A DNA stretch of 64,000 nucleotides, from the NCBI GenBank assembly GCA_004297725.1, contig SCUS01000162.1, positions 62,001 through 126,000 on the forward strand. Direction: 5' to 3'. The translations under genes and the position numbers were made by a program. This document shows positions 15,992 to 24,852 of this stretch, in pieces. The first letter of the stretch is position 1. Each line of letters begins with the position of its first letter. The DNA comes from Myxococcaceae bacterium (GTDB lineage Bacteria; Myxococcota_A; Polyangia; Polyangiales; Ga0077539). Under the pieces are notes generated by a model. The model worked only from the letters and a program-made list of their open reading frames with translations, was not told the origin of the DNA and did not search any database.

Positions 15992-16420
15992 ATGCTCGTC
16001 CGCATCGAGTGGAACCCCTCTCCCACCGAGCTCCGGCGCTTCGGCGCCGTCACGCTCGCGGCCTTCGGCGTCGCCTCGGTCTGCCTCCACTTCGGCCTCT
16101 GGCCCGCGCGCTCTCCGCACCTCGTCGCGAGCCGCGCCTGCCTCGCCGTCGCGCTGCTCTTCGGCGTCACGGGCCTCACCGGAACCCGCGTGGCGCTCCC
16201 CTTCTACCGGTCCTGGATGGGCGTCGCCTGGGTGATGGGCAACGTCTCCGGCCGGGTGATCCTGGTGCTCACCTGGCTGCTCGCGATCGTGCCCATGGGC
16301 CTCGCGGCGCGCCTCGTGGGCCGCGACCGGCTGCGCCTCCGCCGGGGTGACGCCGCGAGCCACTGGCACGACCTGCCCCCTCCGCCCTCCGACCCGACGC
16401 GCTGGGAGCGTCTCTTCTAG
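15992..16420 (+). CDS. SxtJ-like membrane protein
   Basis: 142 aa. It starts MLVRIEWNPSPTELRRFGAV, the family-like N-terminus, then has two helical pairs, with WMGVAWVMGNVSGRVILVL as the most conserved-looking stretch. It ends in a soluble tail SHWHDLPPPPSDPTRWERLF. SxtJ-family proteins accompany DUF5989 and carbamoyltransferase genes, as here. The biochemical role is unknown. It is followed 2 nt later by the SGNH gene. Confidence 0.8.
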   Translation: MLVRIEWNPSPTELRRFGAVTLAAFGVASVCLHFGLWPARSPHLVASRACLAVALLFGVTGLTGTRVALPFYRSWMGVAWVMGNVSGRVILVLTWLLAIVPMGLAARLVGRDRLRLRRGDAASHWHDLPPPPSDPTRWERLF

Positions 16421-16422
16421 CG

Positions 16423-17748
16423 ATGTCCCCTGCGACGCTCCTCCCCTGGCTCCTCGCGGCGGGCACCGTCGTGCTCCCGCTGCTCTCGGGTCTCCTCGTC
16501 GGTCGCCGGATCCACGCGCTCCCGTGGTCCCCGAAGCGACGCGCGCTCGTCCTCCTCGCGCTCGCTCTCCTCGCGCTCTCGTCGCCCTTCCTCCCTTCCC
16601 CCAGGACCTGGTTGAGCGCCTACGACCACGCGCTGATGGCGGGGCTCTTCGCGCTCGGTCTGCTGCTCTCCGAGCGCCCAGGACGCCCCCGCCTGATCGG
16701 CCGCGAGGCGCTGCTCCCGACGCTGGTGGTGCTCGTGCTCGGCGGCGCCCTGGTCGAGTGGCGATCCCGCCAGGTGCCCGGCGCGCCGCAGGATCCAGGC
16801 GACCCCTCGCGGATGCGCATCGTCTTCCGTCGCGAGGGCAGGGACCACCGCTGCCGCGCGATCTTCCCCGAGGCCTACGGCCGCGACCTCTTGCAGGAGC
16901 GCTGGCGCAACCTCCAGCCGACGACCGCTCGTCGGCGCGTGCTCCACGTCGGCGACTCGATGGTGAACAGCTTCCAGCGCGAGGTCTTCACCAGCCTCCT
17001 CGACCGGATGCGCCGCGGCGAGGTGCACATGAACCTGGGCGTGGGAGGCACCGCCCCGGACGCCTACGGGCTGATGCTCCGACACTGGCTCGACCAGACG
17101 CGGCCCGACGAGGTGGTCGTGCATGTCTTCCTGGGCAACGACCTCAACGAGTACCCCGAGTACCAGTGCTGCGAGGGCGCTCCGCTCGTGGCCTTCACGC
17201 CCGACGGGGCGATGACCTGGCGCTGCGACGCCCCCCGCTGGGTCGACGACGGCCGCGTGCGATGGCGCCTCGGCCCGGCGCCCTACGCGCTACGGGTGCT
17301 GGGCCACCGCTCCGTCGCCGCCGCGCGGGTGGTCGAGCGCATGGAGCGCGCGATGCGCTCGATCGTCTCGCCTCGGGTGCACTCGGGCTCCTTCGGCTGG
17401 GGATCGACCCCCGACCGCGTTCGCACCGGGCTGCTCCTTCGGGCGATTCGCGACGAGGTCGCTCGACGCCATGTGCCGCTCACCCTCTCCCTGCTCCCGG
17501 CGCGATGGACCCTCGAGTCCGACGACCCGAGCGACCCGGTGCGCCGCCTCCGCGCCGAGGCCCTCGCCGCCGCGCAGTCCCTCGGCATCCGCACGGTGGA
17601 CCCGTGGGACGTCTTCCAGCAGGCCGCGCGCAGCCCCACCCCCGCCCTCTGGTACTCCCCGGAGAACCACCGCGACCCCCACCTCGGCGACGACGGCCAC
17701 CGGCTCTACGCGCGCTGGCTCAGCGAGCACGCCTTCGCGCCGCGCTGA
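16423..17748 (+). CDS. Membrane-anchored SGNH/GDSL hydrolase, last gene of carbamoyltransferase cassette
   Basis: 441 aa. About four N-terminal helices (to ~120) precede an SGNH domain with LHVGDSMVNSF near residue 177, FLGNDLNEYPEYQCC, and the C-terminal DPHLGDDGHRL carrying the Asp/His pair. It is clearly a paralog of 12462-13847, sharing the CC pair after block III and the same architecture. The 2-nt gap to the SxtJ-like gene indicates co-transcription. A role as acetyl- or carbamoyl-glycan esterase/transferase is inferred. Confidence 0.82.
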   Translation: MSPATLLPWLLAAGTVVLPLLSGLLVGRRIHALPWSPKRRALVLLALALLALSSPFLPSPRTWLSAYDHALMAGLFALGLLLSERPGRPRLIGREALLPTLVVLVLGGALVEWRSRQVPGAPQDPGDPSRMRIVFRREGRDHRCRAIFPEAYGRDLLQERWRNLQPTTARRRVLHVGDSMVNSFQREVFTSLLDRMRRGEVHMNLGVGGTAPDAYGLMLRHWLDQTRPDEVVVHVFLGNDLNEYPEYQCCEGAPLVAFTPDGAMTWRCDAPRWVDDGRVRWRLGPAPYALRVLGHRSVAAARVVERMERAMRSIVSPRVHSGSFGWGSTPDRVRTGLLLRAIRDEVARRHVPLTLSLLPARWTLESDDPSDPVRRLRAEALAAAQSLGIRTVDPWDVFQQAARSPTPALWYSPENHRDPHLGDDGHRLYARWLSEHAFAPR

Positions 17749-17764
17749 ACCCCTTCGCGCGGTT

Positions 17765-17794
17765 TTGACGCCCTCTTCACCGCGCAGATAAAGT
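17765..17794 (+). promoter_or_regulatory. Sigma70-like promoter TTGACG-N18-TAAAGT
   Basis: TTGACG at 17765-17770 and TAAAGT at 17789-17794 with 18-nt spacing, about 50 nt before ATG 17845. This is the best -35/-10 pair in the window and would drive the RS-GT2-deacetylase-epimerase operon. Confidence 0.65.
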
Positions 17795-17844
17795 ATTCGG
17801 TAGAGGTCACGCGCCGCGGCCGTCCGCCGGTGCTTAGGTGGTTC

Positions 17845-19305
17845 ATGCGGATCGCACTCGTCAATCCACCGGTCCCGGCGGGGCGGTTCACCAACCGTGA
17901 CCTGATGGGCGGCATGGGCATCGACGACGACTTCGGCGTCGGCCTCGGACCCCGCTTCGTCGCCCTCCTCAAGAACGAGGGAACCCGCCTCCCGGTGATC
18001 GCCCTGGCCTTCGCCGCGGCGATCCTCCGCGACCACGACGTCACCGTGCACGACCAGTCGAGGCTCGACCCGAGCGACCCGGCGGCCCTCGACGAGCTGG
18101 TGCGCGCCCGGCCCGACTGGGTGATCGTCGCCTCGTCCTTCGCCTTCCTGGGCGCGGAGCTTCGCTACCTGGAGCGGGTGCGCGCCGCGACGGGCGCGAA
18201 GCGCATGCTCATCCAGCAGGCCGCGACCTTCTTCGCCGACGACATCCTGGCCCGGGGCATGGCCGAGGTGATCAACCGCGGCGACCCCGAGGTGGCCGTG
18301 CGACACCTCGCCGAGGGCACCCTCCGGCCGGGCCTCGACGGCGTGCTCATGGCCGACGACACCGGGCGTCCCGTGCCCGCCGTCAGCGGCTTCGTGGCCG
18401 ACCTCGACACCCTGCCAGAGCCCCGCTGGGATGCCTTCCCCCGCGACGAGTACGGGTACTTCCCGCTGCTGAAGAAGCGCCCCTTCCTGACGATGCTGTC
18501 GTCGCGCGGGTGCCCCTTCCAGTGCCACTACTGCCCCTACCCCGTGGCCCAGGGAGCGCCCTTCCGGCCGCGCAGCGCCGCGCTGGTGGCCGACGAGATG
18601 CAGCGCCTCGTCGAGCGCTTCGGCGTGCGCAGCGTGCTCTTCCGAGACCCCACCTTCTCGCTCGACATGAAGCGCGTGAAGGACCTCTGCCAGATCGTCC
18701 TCGACCGCGGGATCAAGCTCGACTGGGGCATCGAGACCCGGCTCGACCGCATGGACGAGGCGATGATCGAGCTGCTGGGCCGCGCGGGCTGCCGCTCGGC
18801 GGAGTTCGGCGTCGACCCGATCGACGAGCACACCCGCCAGGCGTCGCACCGGCGGGGCATCAAGCCCGAGCGCGCCGCGGAGCTCATCGCGGCGATGGAG
18901 TCCCACGGCATCGCGACGGCGGGGCTCTTCGTGGTGGGCGTGCCGGAGCAGTCCGAGGACGAGATGCACCGCACCCTCGACTGGATCGAGACCCTCAAGG
19001 TCTCGTACATGAACTACGAGGTCGCGACGCCCTTCCCTGGAACGGAGCTGTACACCCAGGCCGTGAGCGCGGGCTGGACGAAGCCCATCACCCTCGACGA
19101 CCTGCTCGACGGCGACCCCAAGCTGTCCTTCAACGGCGTCATCGACCTCGAGCGCATGAAGTCCCTGCAAGACCGGGCGCTCTCGCGCTTCTACCTGACG
19201 CCCCGGAAGGTCGCTCGGGAGATCTTCAACGCCGACCTCTTCGAGAACGTGCGCTTCATGTCCGCCTCGGGGCTGAAGTTCGTGCGCGCGGGGCTCAAGC
19301 GGTGA
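17845..19305 (+). CDS. B12-binding-type radical SAM protein
   Basis: 486 aa. The N-terminus MRIALVNPPVPAG and a Rossmann-like region to ~170 match the cobalamin-binding domain type, although no DxHxxG is seen. The radical SAM cluster is CPFQCHYC (C223, C227, C230), with FRDPTFSLD and EFGVDPIDEHT further on. Proteins of this class are often methyltransferases or involved in lipid and glycan tailoring. The ATG is preferred over an upstream GTG at 17830. The stop overlaps the GTG of the next gene, so both are translated from one operon. Confidence 0.85.
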   Translation: MRIALVNPPVPAGRFTNRDLMGGMGIDDDFGVGLGPRFVALLKNEGTRLPVIALAFAAAILRDHDVTVHDQSRLDPSDPAALDELVRARPDWVIVASSFAFLGAELRYLERVRAATGAKRMLIQQAATFFADDILARGMAEVINRGDPEVAVRHLAEGTLRPGLDGVLMADDTGRPVPAVSGFVADLDTLPEPRWDAFPRDEYGYFPLLKKRPFLTMLSSRGCPFQCHYCPYPVAQGAPFRPRSAALVADEMQRLVERFGVRSVLFRDPTFSLDMKRVKDLCQIVLDRGIKLDWGIETRLDRMDEAMIELLGRAGCRSAEFGVDPIDEHTRQASHRRGIKPERAAELIAAMESHGIATAGLFVVGVPEQSEDEMHRTLDWIETLKVSYMNYEVATPFPGTELYTQAVSAGWTKPITLDDLLDGDPKLSFNGVIDLERMKSLQDRALSRFYLTPRKVAREIFNADLFENVRFMSASGLKFVRAGLKR

Positions 19306-20066
19306 GCGTGGCCTCGGTCGCGGTGATCCCCGCCCACGACGAGTCGGACACCATCGAGGACGTGGTGCGCCGCGCCGCCCGCCACGTCGACCGGGTGCTG
19401 GTCGTCGACGACGGATCGCGCGACGACACCGGCGCCCGCGCCGAGGCCGGCGGCGCCACGGTGCTGCGCCTCGACCCCAACCGGGGCAAGGGGGCGGCCC
19501 TGGTGCACGGCCTCGAGGCCGCCGTCGCCATGGGCGCCGAGCGGGTCATCACCCTCGACGCCGACGGAGAGCACGACCCCGACGAGATCCCCGCCTTCCT
19601 CGCGGCGCTCGACGCGCACGACGTCGCCCTCGGCTACCGCCACGTCTACCGCTCCGGGGCGAGGCGCGCGCTCAACGCCCTGGCGCTCTTCTGGTTTCGG
19701 GTGCTCGACCCGGGCATCCGCGACACCATCTGCGGCTTCCGGGGCTTCCGCGCCGGGGCCCTGGCGGCCGTGCACAACAGCGCCGGGGGCTTCGTGTACG
19801 AGCACGAGGTGATCCTCCGCGCGGTCGCCGCGGGGCTGCGCATCGCCTCGGTGCCCATCACCACCACGCCCTCGGAGACCTCGCACGTCACCCCCCGCGA
19901 GATGCTCCGCGCCAACAACCACTTCGACCGCTGGGTGCTGCGCGAGCTGGGCTCGCTGCCGCTCTCCCCGTGGCGCAAATCGCTGCTCGCCGCGGGCTGC
20001 GTCGCGGGCCTCGCGCTGGGCGCCCCGCTGGCCTGGGCGCTCGGGCCCGCCCCCCGCAAGAGCTGA
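19302..20066 (+). CDS. Glycosyltransferase family 2 (dolichyl-phosphate mannosyltransferase-like)
   Basis: 254 aa from a GTG overlapping the upstream stop (GTGA). Nucleotide-sugar binding motifs are IPAHDESDTIEDVV, VVDDGSRDDT and TLDADGEHDPDEIP. The C-terminal ~40 residues have one hydrophobic helix. Similarity to polyprenyl-phosphate sugar synthases suggests it loads a sugar on a lipid carrier, which GT-C enzymes elsewhere in the window could use. The specific donor is unknown. Confidence 0.85.
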   Translation: MSVASVAVIPAHDESDTIEDVVRRAARHVDRVLVVDDGSRDDTGARAEAGGATVLRLDPNRGKGAALVHGLEAAVAMGAERVITLDADGEHDPDEIPAFLAALDAHDVALGYRHVYRSGARRALNALALFWFRVLDPGIRDTICGFRGFRAGALAAVHNSAGGFVYEHEVILRAVAAGLRIASVPITTTPSETSHVTPREMLRANNHFDRWVLRELGSLPLSPWRKSLLAAGCVAGLALGAPLAWALGPAPRKS

Positions 20067-20072
20067 CGAGCG

Positions 20073-20216
20073 ATGCACCACCCCGACTTCCTCCGATCGA
20101 TGTACGCCACGCACGCGCCCTACTGGGTCGCCGCGGTCGTCATCGCCCTCGCGCTGCGCCACGCCCGTCGGGTGCTGGAGTCCATCGCCGCCGCCCTCGG
20201 CGCACGGGTGCCATGA
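20073..20216 (+). CDS. Small single-helix membrane protein
   Basis: 47 aa, MHHPDFLRSMYATHAPYW at the start, then a helix VAAVVIALALRHARRVL. It sits 6 nt after GT2 and its TGA overlaps the next ATG (ATGA). The HxxYW-then-helix layout loosely resembles the DUF5989 protein at 15820. No family is assigned. Confidence 0.6.
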   Translation: MHHPDFLRSMYATHAPYWVAAVVIALALRHARRVLESIAAALGARVP

Positions 20217-20365
20217 GGGACACCGTCTGGTCGATCCTGCTCACGCAGACCCCCATCGCCCTCGCGTGCGTCTGGGTCGCGTGGGAGATGCGCGGCGTGC
20301 ACCGCGCCCTGCGCGACATCGCCCGTCACCTCGGGCGCCTCGCCGACCGGCAGAAGGACCCCTGA
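20213..20365 (+). CDS. Small membrane protein
   Basis: 50 aa: MRDTVWSILLTQTPIALACV is an N-terminal helix, and the rest is an amphipathic basic tail (RALRDIARHLGRLADRQ). It is translationally coupled to the preceding 47-aa gene and lies 2 nt before the deacetylase GTG. No family is recognised. The tight packing argues that both small genes are real. Confidence 0.6.
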   Translation: MRDTVWSILLTQTPIALACVWVAWEMRGVHRALRDIARHLGRLADRQKDP

Positions 20366-20367
20366 CC

Positions 20368-21123
20368 GTGGACGTGGCCCTCACCCTCGACGTCGAAGGG
20401 GACTTCGGCACGCGCGACCTGCGCGGCGTCGACGAGGTGCTCCCTCGGCTGCTCGACGCGCTCGACGAGCGGGGGGTGCGCGCGACGCTCTTCGTGGTGG
20501 GCGAGGTGGCCCGCGCTCGCCCTGCGGCGATCCGCGAGGCGGCCCGGCGAGGGCACGCGGTGGCCTCGCACTCGATGACCCACCCGGCGCTCTCCCGCAG
20601 CGCGCCTGCCGTGCGGCGGGCCGAGCTGCGAGACTCCCGCGCCGCCCTCGAGGACATCACCGGGGCGCCCTGCGAGGGCTTCCGGGCGCCCTACTTCGAC
20701 CTCCCTCGCGACCTGGGTCCCCTGCTCGAAGAGGCGGGCTACCGGTGGTCGTCGTCCAAGGCGCCCTTCTCTCCCGTGGCGGGCTATCGGCACCTGCGGG
20801 CGACGGGTGCGCCGCACGAGCTCGCGGGCAGCGCGGTGAGGGAGTTTCCGGTTCCTCGGATGCTGGGGCTGCCCATCCCCGAGGGGCTCTCCTACCGCCG
20901 GCTGTTCTCCCCGATCGCCCGCTGGGCGGGCGCGCCTCGCGTCTTCTACCTGCACCCCTACGAGCTGCTCGACCGGGTCGAGGGCTTCGCCCTCCCTCGC
21001 TGGATGCGGCCCTTCGTGACCGCTGGGCAGGGACGCGTCGCCGAGGAGACCCTCTGGCGCGCCATCGACGGGTGGCGCTCCGCGGGCGCTCGCTTCGTCA
21101 CGCTGTCGGCGGGCGCGTCGTGA
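20368..21123 (+). CDS. Polysaccharide deacetylase (NodB-like)
   Basis: 251 aa from GTG 20368. Motif 1 is LTLDVEGDF, the DVE variant seen in envelope-polysaccharide-associated deacetylases. Motif 2 is HSMTHPALS (HxxxH metal ligands), followed by GFRAPYFDL and LHPYEL. There is no signal peptide, so it is predicted cytoplasmic, acting on a lipid-linked or nucleotide-linked GlcNAc-type sugar. The stop overlaps the epimerase start (GTGA). Confidence 0.85.
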   Translation: MDVALTLDVEGDFGTRDLRGVDEVLPRLLDALDERGVRATLFVVGEVARARPAAIREAARRGHAVASHSMTHPALSRSAPAVRRAELRDSRAALEDITGAPCEGFRAPYFDLPRDLGPLLEEAGYRWSSSKAPFSPVAGYRHLRATGAPHELAGSAVREFPVPRMLGLPIPEGLSYRRLFSPIARWAGAPRVFYLHPYELLDRVEGFALPRWMRPFVTAGQGRVAEETLWRAIDGWRSAGARFVTLSAGAS

Positions 21124-22088
21124 GGGCGCTCGTCACCGGCGGGGCGGGGCTCATCGGGTCGCACCTCTGCGAGCACCTCGCGGCGCGCGGCGACGAGGTC
21201 GTGGTGATCGACGACCTCACCAGCGGCCGACGGGAGAACCTCGCCGCGGTGGAGTCGTCGCCGGGCTTCCGCTTCGTGGAGGCCTCGATCTTCGACGAGT
21301 CGGCGCTGGCCGGGGCCATCGCGGGCTGCGGCGAGGTCTATCACCTGGCCGCGGCGGTGGGCGTTCGGATGATCGTCGACCGCCCGGTGCACACGCTCGA
21401 GACCAACATCGCGGGCACCGAGCGGGTGCTGCGCGCGGCCCTCGCGGCGGGCGCGCCGGTGCTGCTGGCCTCGTCGTCGGAGGTCTACGGCAAGAGCGTC
21501 GCGGTGCCCTTCCAGGAGGACGCCGACATGGTGCTCGGGGCCACCACCCGGGCGCGCTGGGGCTACGCGTGCTCCAAGGCCGTGGACGAGTTCATGGCCC
21601 TGGCCTTCGCGAGGGAGCTGGGGCTCCAGGTGGTGATCGCGCGGCTCTTCAACACCGTTGGGGCGCGGCAGACCGGGCGCTACGGGATGGTGCTCCCGAG
21701 GCTGGTGCGGCAGTGCCTCGGGGGCGGGCCCATGGTGGTCTACGGCGACGGCTCGCAGACCCGATGCTTCGCCGACGCGTGGGACGTCTCGGCGGTGTTC
21801 CCGAGGCTGTTGGGGCACCCGGGCGCGAGGGCGAGGGTGTTCAACGTCGGCAACGACCGGGAGGTGTCCATCATGGCCCTCGCCGAGCGGGTGAGGGCGA
21901 GGGTCGACCCGGGCTGCGAGATCCGCTGCGTGCCCTACGCCGAGGCCTATGGGCCGGACTTCGAGGATCTGCAGCGACGGGTGCCCGACCTCACCCGGCT
22001 GCGCGCCCTGCTGGGCGAGGTGCCCATGAGGGAGCTCGACGCGATCCTCGACGGGGTGATCGCCTACGCGCGCGCCACGCCGGAGTGA
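21120..22088 (+). CDS. NAD-dependent epimerase/dehydratase (UDP-sugar type)
   Basis: 322 aa. Rossmann motif VTGGAGLIGSHLCEHL; catalytic YACSK (YxxxK) after ASSSEVYGKS; an IARLFNTVGARQTGRYGMV stretch typical of UDP-glucose/glucuronate-family epimerases and decarboxylases. It ends the + strand operon that began at 17845. The next gene converges with no intervening base, so the stops abut at 22088/22089. Confidence 0.87.
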   Translation: MRALVTGGAGLIGSHLCEHLAARGDEVVVIDDLTSGRRENLAAVESSPGFRFVEASIFDESALAGAIAGCGEVYHLAAAVGVRMIVDRPVHTLETNIAGTERVLRAALAAGAPVLLASSSEVYGKSVAVPFQEDADMVLGATTRARWGYACSKAVDEFMALAFARELGLQVVIARLFNTVGARQTGRYGMVLPRLVRQCLGGGPMVVYGDGSQTRCFADAWDVSAVFPRLLGHPGARARVFNVGNDREVSIMALAERVRARVDPGCEIRCVPYAEAYGPDFEDLQRRVPDLTRLRALLGEVPMRELDAILDGVIAYARATPE

Positions 22089-22901
22089 TCAGCGCGCGGT
22101 GGCGGTGGCCGAGGCCGCGCGCTGCAGCACCATCACGTAGCCCGGCTCCTCGTGCGGGGCGTAGCGGTACCCGCGGCGAACCAGCGGGGTGATTCGCAGC
22201 GTGGACAGGTGGGGACCGGCGAGCGCGGCGAGGCGGGCCGGCGGGAGGTTGCCGCACTGCGTGGGGTCGTCGCCCCGGGGAGAGGCCCAGCCGGCGGTGT
22301 GCACGAAGCCGTCGGCGATGATCACGCGCCCGCCGGGGCGGAGCGAGCGCGCCAGCTCTCGGAGGTAGTCGCGGTTGCGCGCCTCCCTGCAGTCGTTGAA
22401 CTGATAGGTGTTCATGATCAGCACCAGGTCGACGCTCGAAGGCGCGAGGCCGACCTCGTCTTCGCCGACCAGCTTCGGGGAGACGTTCCAGGCCGCGCGG
22501 TGGAGGCGCTCGAGGTGGAGCTGCCCGATCATGTGAGGGTCGATGTCCGTGGCGAAGACATGACCCTCGCGCCCGACGTCGCGCGCGAAGCGGAACGAGA
22601 AGAACCCGCCCCCCGCGCCGATGTCTGCGACGCGCATGCCGGGGCGAAGCTGCGCCTCGCTCAGGACGAGCCGGGCGAGGGGGTACTCCTCCCGTCCGGG
22701 GCAGTCCGCCCTGCCCCAGTACTCCTCCCGTCGAGAAGACAGCACGAAGGACAGCACGAGCCAGGCGACGAGCAGCGCGGGGCCCAGCGCCAGCCACAGC
22801 CGCCACGAGGGCAGTCGCCGCTGAACCCTGTCGAGCGCCGCCCGGAACCCGACGGATTGGGGAGTGGAGGTCGCGTCGCCCACGTGAGCCGCGGCTTTCA
22901 T
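22089..22901 (-). CDS. Membrane-anchored class I methyltransferase
   Basis: 270 aa. One helix at about residues 35-55 (WLALGPALLVAWLVLSFVL) is followed by a methyltransferase domain with ADIGAGGGFFSFRFARDV and TDIDPHMIG. It shares the GAGGGFF loop and overall pattern with the lipoprotein methyltransferase at 6896-7669; both resemble the family of membrane-linked methyltransferases of unknown substrate. The - strand position isolates it from its + strand neighbours. Confidence 0.78.
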   Translation of the reverse strand: MKAAAHVGDATSTPQSVGFRAALDRVQRRLPSWRLWLALGPALLVAWLVLSFVLSSRREEYWGRADCPGREEYPLARLVLSEAQLRPGMRVADIGAGGGFFSFRFARDVGREGHVFATDIDPHMIGQLHLERLHRAAWNVSPKLVGEDEVGLAPSSVDLVLIMNTYQFNDCREARNRDYLRELARSLRPGGRVIIADGFVHTAGWASPRGDDPTQCGNLPPARLAALAGPHLSTLRITPLVRRGYRYAPHEEPGYVMVLQRAASATATAR

Positions 22902-23034
22902 ACCACGCCATGACCCGGGAGCTGAAGAGGCCCCATGGCCTTTCTAGCAGGCACCGCAGGGTCTCACGGGAGCATGTGCGGGAAATGTTCCGTGGTTACG
23001 CGGGCGTCGGCGCCAGGGGGGTCTGCTCGCCCGG

Positions 23035-24852
23035 TCAGCGCACGAAGATCTTCGGTCGCACCCGCAGCGTGAGCGCGCCGATGGTCACCGTGAGCGACGT
23101 CGTCGAGCGCTCCGCGGGAGGCGCCAGCGTGCCTCGCCAGCGCCCGTCATCGCCCGCGGCCATCGGCTCGGACCAGCGCCCGCCGGTGGCCTCCACCCGC
23201 ACCGCCGCCGACGCGGCGCCCAGCGCGCCCGGGTCGACCACGACGCGCACGGGGGTCTGCGCGCCCGCCGCCACGCGCCGGGGGGAGACCTGCACGGCCA
23301 TGGGCTCGGTGATGGTGAGCACGCGCTCGCTGCCGGCCTCGACGGTCTGGTGGATGCCGCTGGGCCAGAGCACCGTGACGCTCCCTCCCCCCGCGCGCAG
23401 GCTCTCGTGCGCCACGCCGCCCGCGTAGGGCTGACCCCCGCCGCGCTGCGCCCGCCGCTCGCCGCCGGGGCCCACCACGAGGGCGTGCACCCCGTCGGCG
23501 TTGGAGACCGTTCCGCGCAGGCGCACGGTGCGCCCGCGGTGGTCGGTCGCGAGGTCGTTGCGCAGCACCCGCACGCCCTCGCGGCACCCGGAGAGCAGGT
23601 CGGTGTCGCCGTCGCGGTCGAGGTCGATGCCGAAGGCGGCCTGGCAGTCGTGGTCGCGGTCGATGCCCGCGCGCCGCGCGGCGTCGCGGTAGCGGCCGTC
23701 GGCGCCGCGGAGGTAGAGCGCGTCGGTGAGGGTGATCGGCGGAGTCTCCGGGCGCGCGGCGGAGTGCGTGACGTAGAGGTCGGGGGCGCCGTCGAGCTCG
23801 GCGTCGAGGAGCACCGCGGACCAGGCCGACGCGGGGTTCTCGAAGGTGCTCGGGTGGTCGCCGAGGCCGCGCGCGTCGGCGAGCGAGGTGACCAGCTCCG
23901 GGGAGGCGAGCACGGCGTTGCGGCCGCCCGCGCTCAGGTACAGGTCGAGCCGCCCGTCGGCGTCGACGTCGAGCAGCGCGCTGCCCATGGGGTTGGCCCA
24001 GTCGGCGTCGGTGCCGCGCAGGTCGACCAGGCTCGGGAGGTCGTCGCCCGCGCGGAAGCGCCAGTGCTGCATCCGCCGAGGGACGCAGCCCTCGGGGAAG
24101 CTCCAGACGTGCAGCACGCCGTCGTCCTCGACGGCGTCGATGGCCAGCGAGAAGGCCGCGCCGTCGCTCAGGTCGAGGCCCAGCGCGGGCGCCACGTCGA
24201 CGAAGTGGAAGTCCCCCTCGTTGCGGAAGACGTGGCTCGGCCCGCTGCCGCAGTTCATCTGCGCGAGGGCGACGTCGAGCAGCCCGTCGCTGTCGATGTC
24301 CGCGAAGGTCACGCCGTAGAACTCCCCCTGGTAGAGCGCCCCGCCCAGCGCCGTGGCCGTGCGGTCGACCAGCGCGCCTCCCTCGTTGCGCAGGAAGATC
24401 GGCATCCGCCGGGCGAGCACCGCGTCGGGCGCGCCGTCGCCGTCGAGGTCTCCGAAGCCCGCGCAGCGCAGCCCCGCCTCCGACCGGCTCGCGGTCGAGA
24501 AGCGCCCGTCCGCGGACTGCTGCAGCAGCACCCACCCCCGGTCGGACCAGGCCAGCACGTCGGGCCGCCCGTCGGCGTTCACGTCCTCCGCGATGGCGCC
24601 GTAGTACTCCCCCATCGCCCCGCTGAAGGTCGGGACCGCCCTCGCCACCTCGGCCCCCACCTCGACCAGCCGACCCAGCGGCGTCGCGCCCAGGTCGCTG
24701 CCCGCGTCCCCTGCGCCCGCGTCCCCTGCGCCCGCGTCCGCCGGGGGGGTGTCCTGCGGGGCCGTCGTCGAGGCGTCCGGGGCCCTGTCGTCGCGGCCGC
24801 CCGTCGTGCAGCCGAGGGCCGCGGCCACGAGCAGCAGCCCCCGCGCCCTCAC
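23035..24852 (-). CDS. FG-GAP/UnbV (ASPIC) lipoprotein
   Basis: 605 aa from a GTG overlapping the upstream stop (GTGA). Signal VRARGLLLVAAALGC with lipobox, then an Asp/Ala/Gly spacer (DAGAGDAGAGDAG) and FG-GAP/VCBS repeats with Ca-binding-like DxDxDG loops (DVNADGRPD, DLDGDGAPD, DIDSDGLLD). An ASPIC/UnbV domain with VLWPSGIHQ and an Ig-like C-terminal domain ending in RVRPKIFVR follow. Four further paralogs in this window share this order and C-terminus. It ends the heptose operon. It is presumably an outer-surface beta-propeller protein; the ligand is unknown. Confidence 0.85.
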   Translation of the reverse strand: MRARGLLLVAAALGCTTGGRDDRAPDASTTAPQDTPPADAGAGDAGAGDAGSDLGATPLGRLVEVGAEVARAVPTFSGAMGEYYGAIAEDVNADGRPDVLAWSDRGWVLLQQSADGRFSTASRSEAGLRCAGFGDLDGDGAPDAVLARRMPIFLRNEGGALVDRTATALGGALYQGEFYGVTFADIDSDGLLDVALAQMNCGSGPSHVFRNEGDFHFVDVAPALGLDLSDGAAFSLAIDAVEDDGVLHVWSFPEGCVPRRMQHWRFRAGDDLPSLVDLRGTDADWANPMGSALLDVDADGRLDLYLSAGGRNAVLASPELVTSLADARGLGDHPSTFENPASAWSAVLLDAELDGAPDLYVTHSAARPETPPITLTDALYLRGADGRYRDAARRAGIDRDHDCQAAFGIDLDRDGDTDLLSGCREGVRVLRNDLATDHRGRTVRLRGTVSNADGVHALVVGPGGERRAQRGGGQPYAGGVAHESLRAGGGSVTVLWPSGIHQTVEAGSERVLTITEPMAVQVSPRRVAAGAQTPVRVVVDPGALGAASAAVRVEATGGRWSEPMAAGDDGRWRGTLAPPAERSTTSLTVTIGALTLRVRPKIFVR

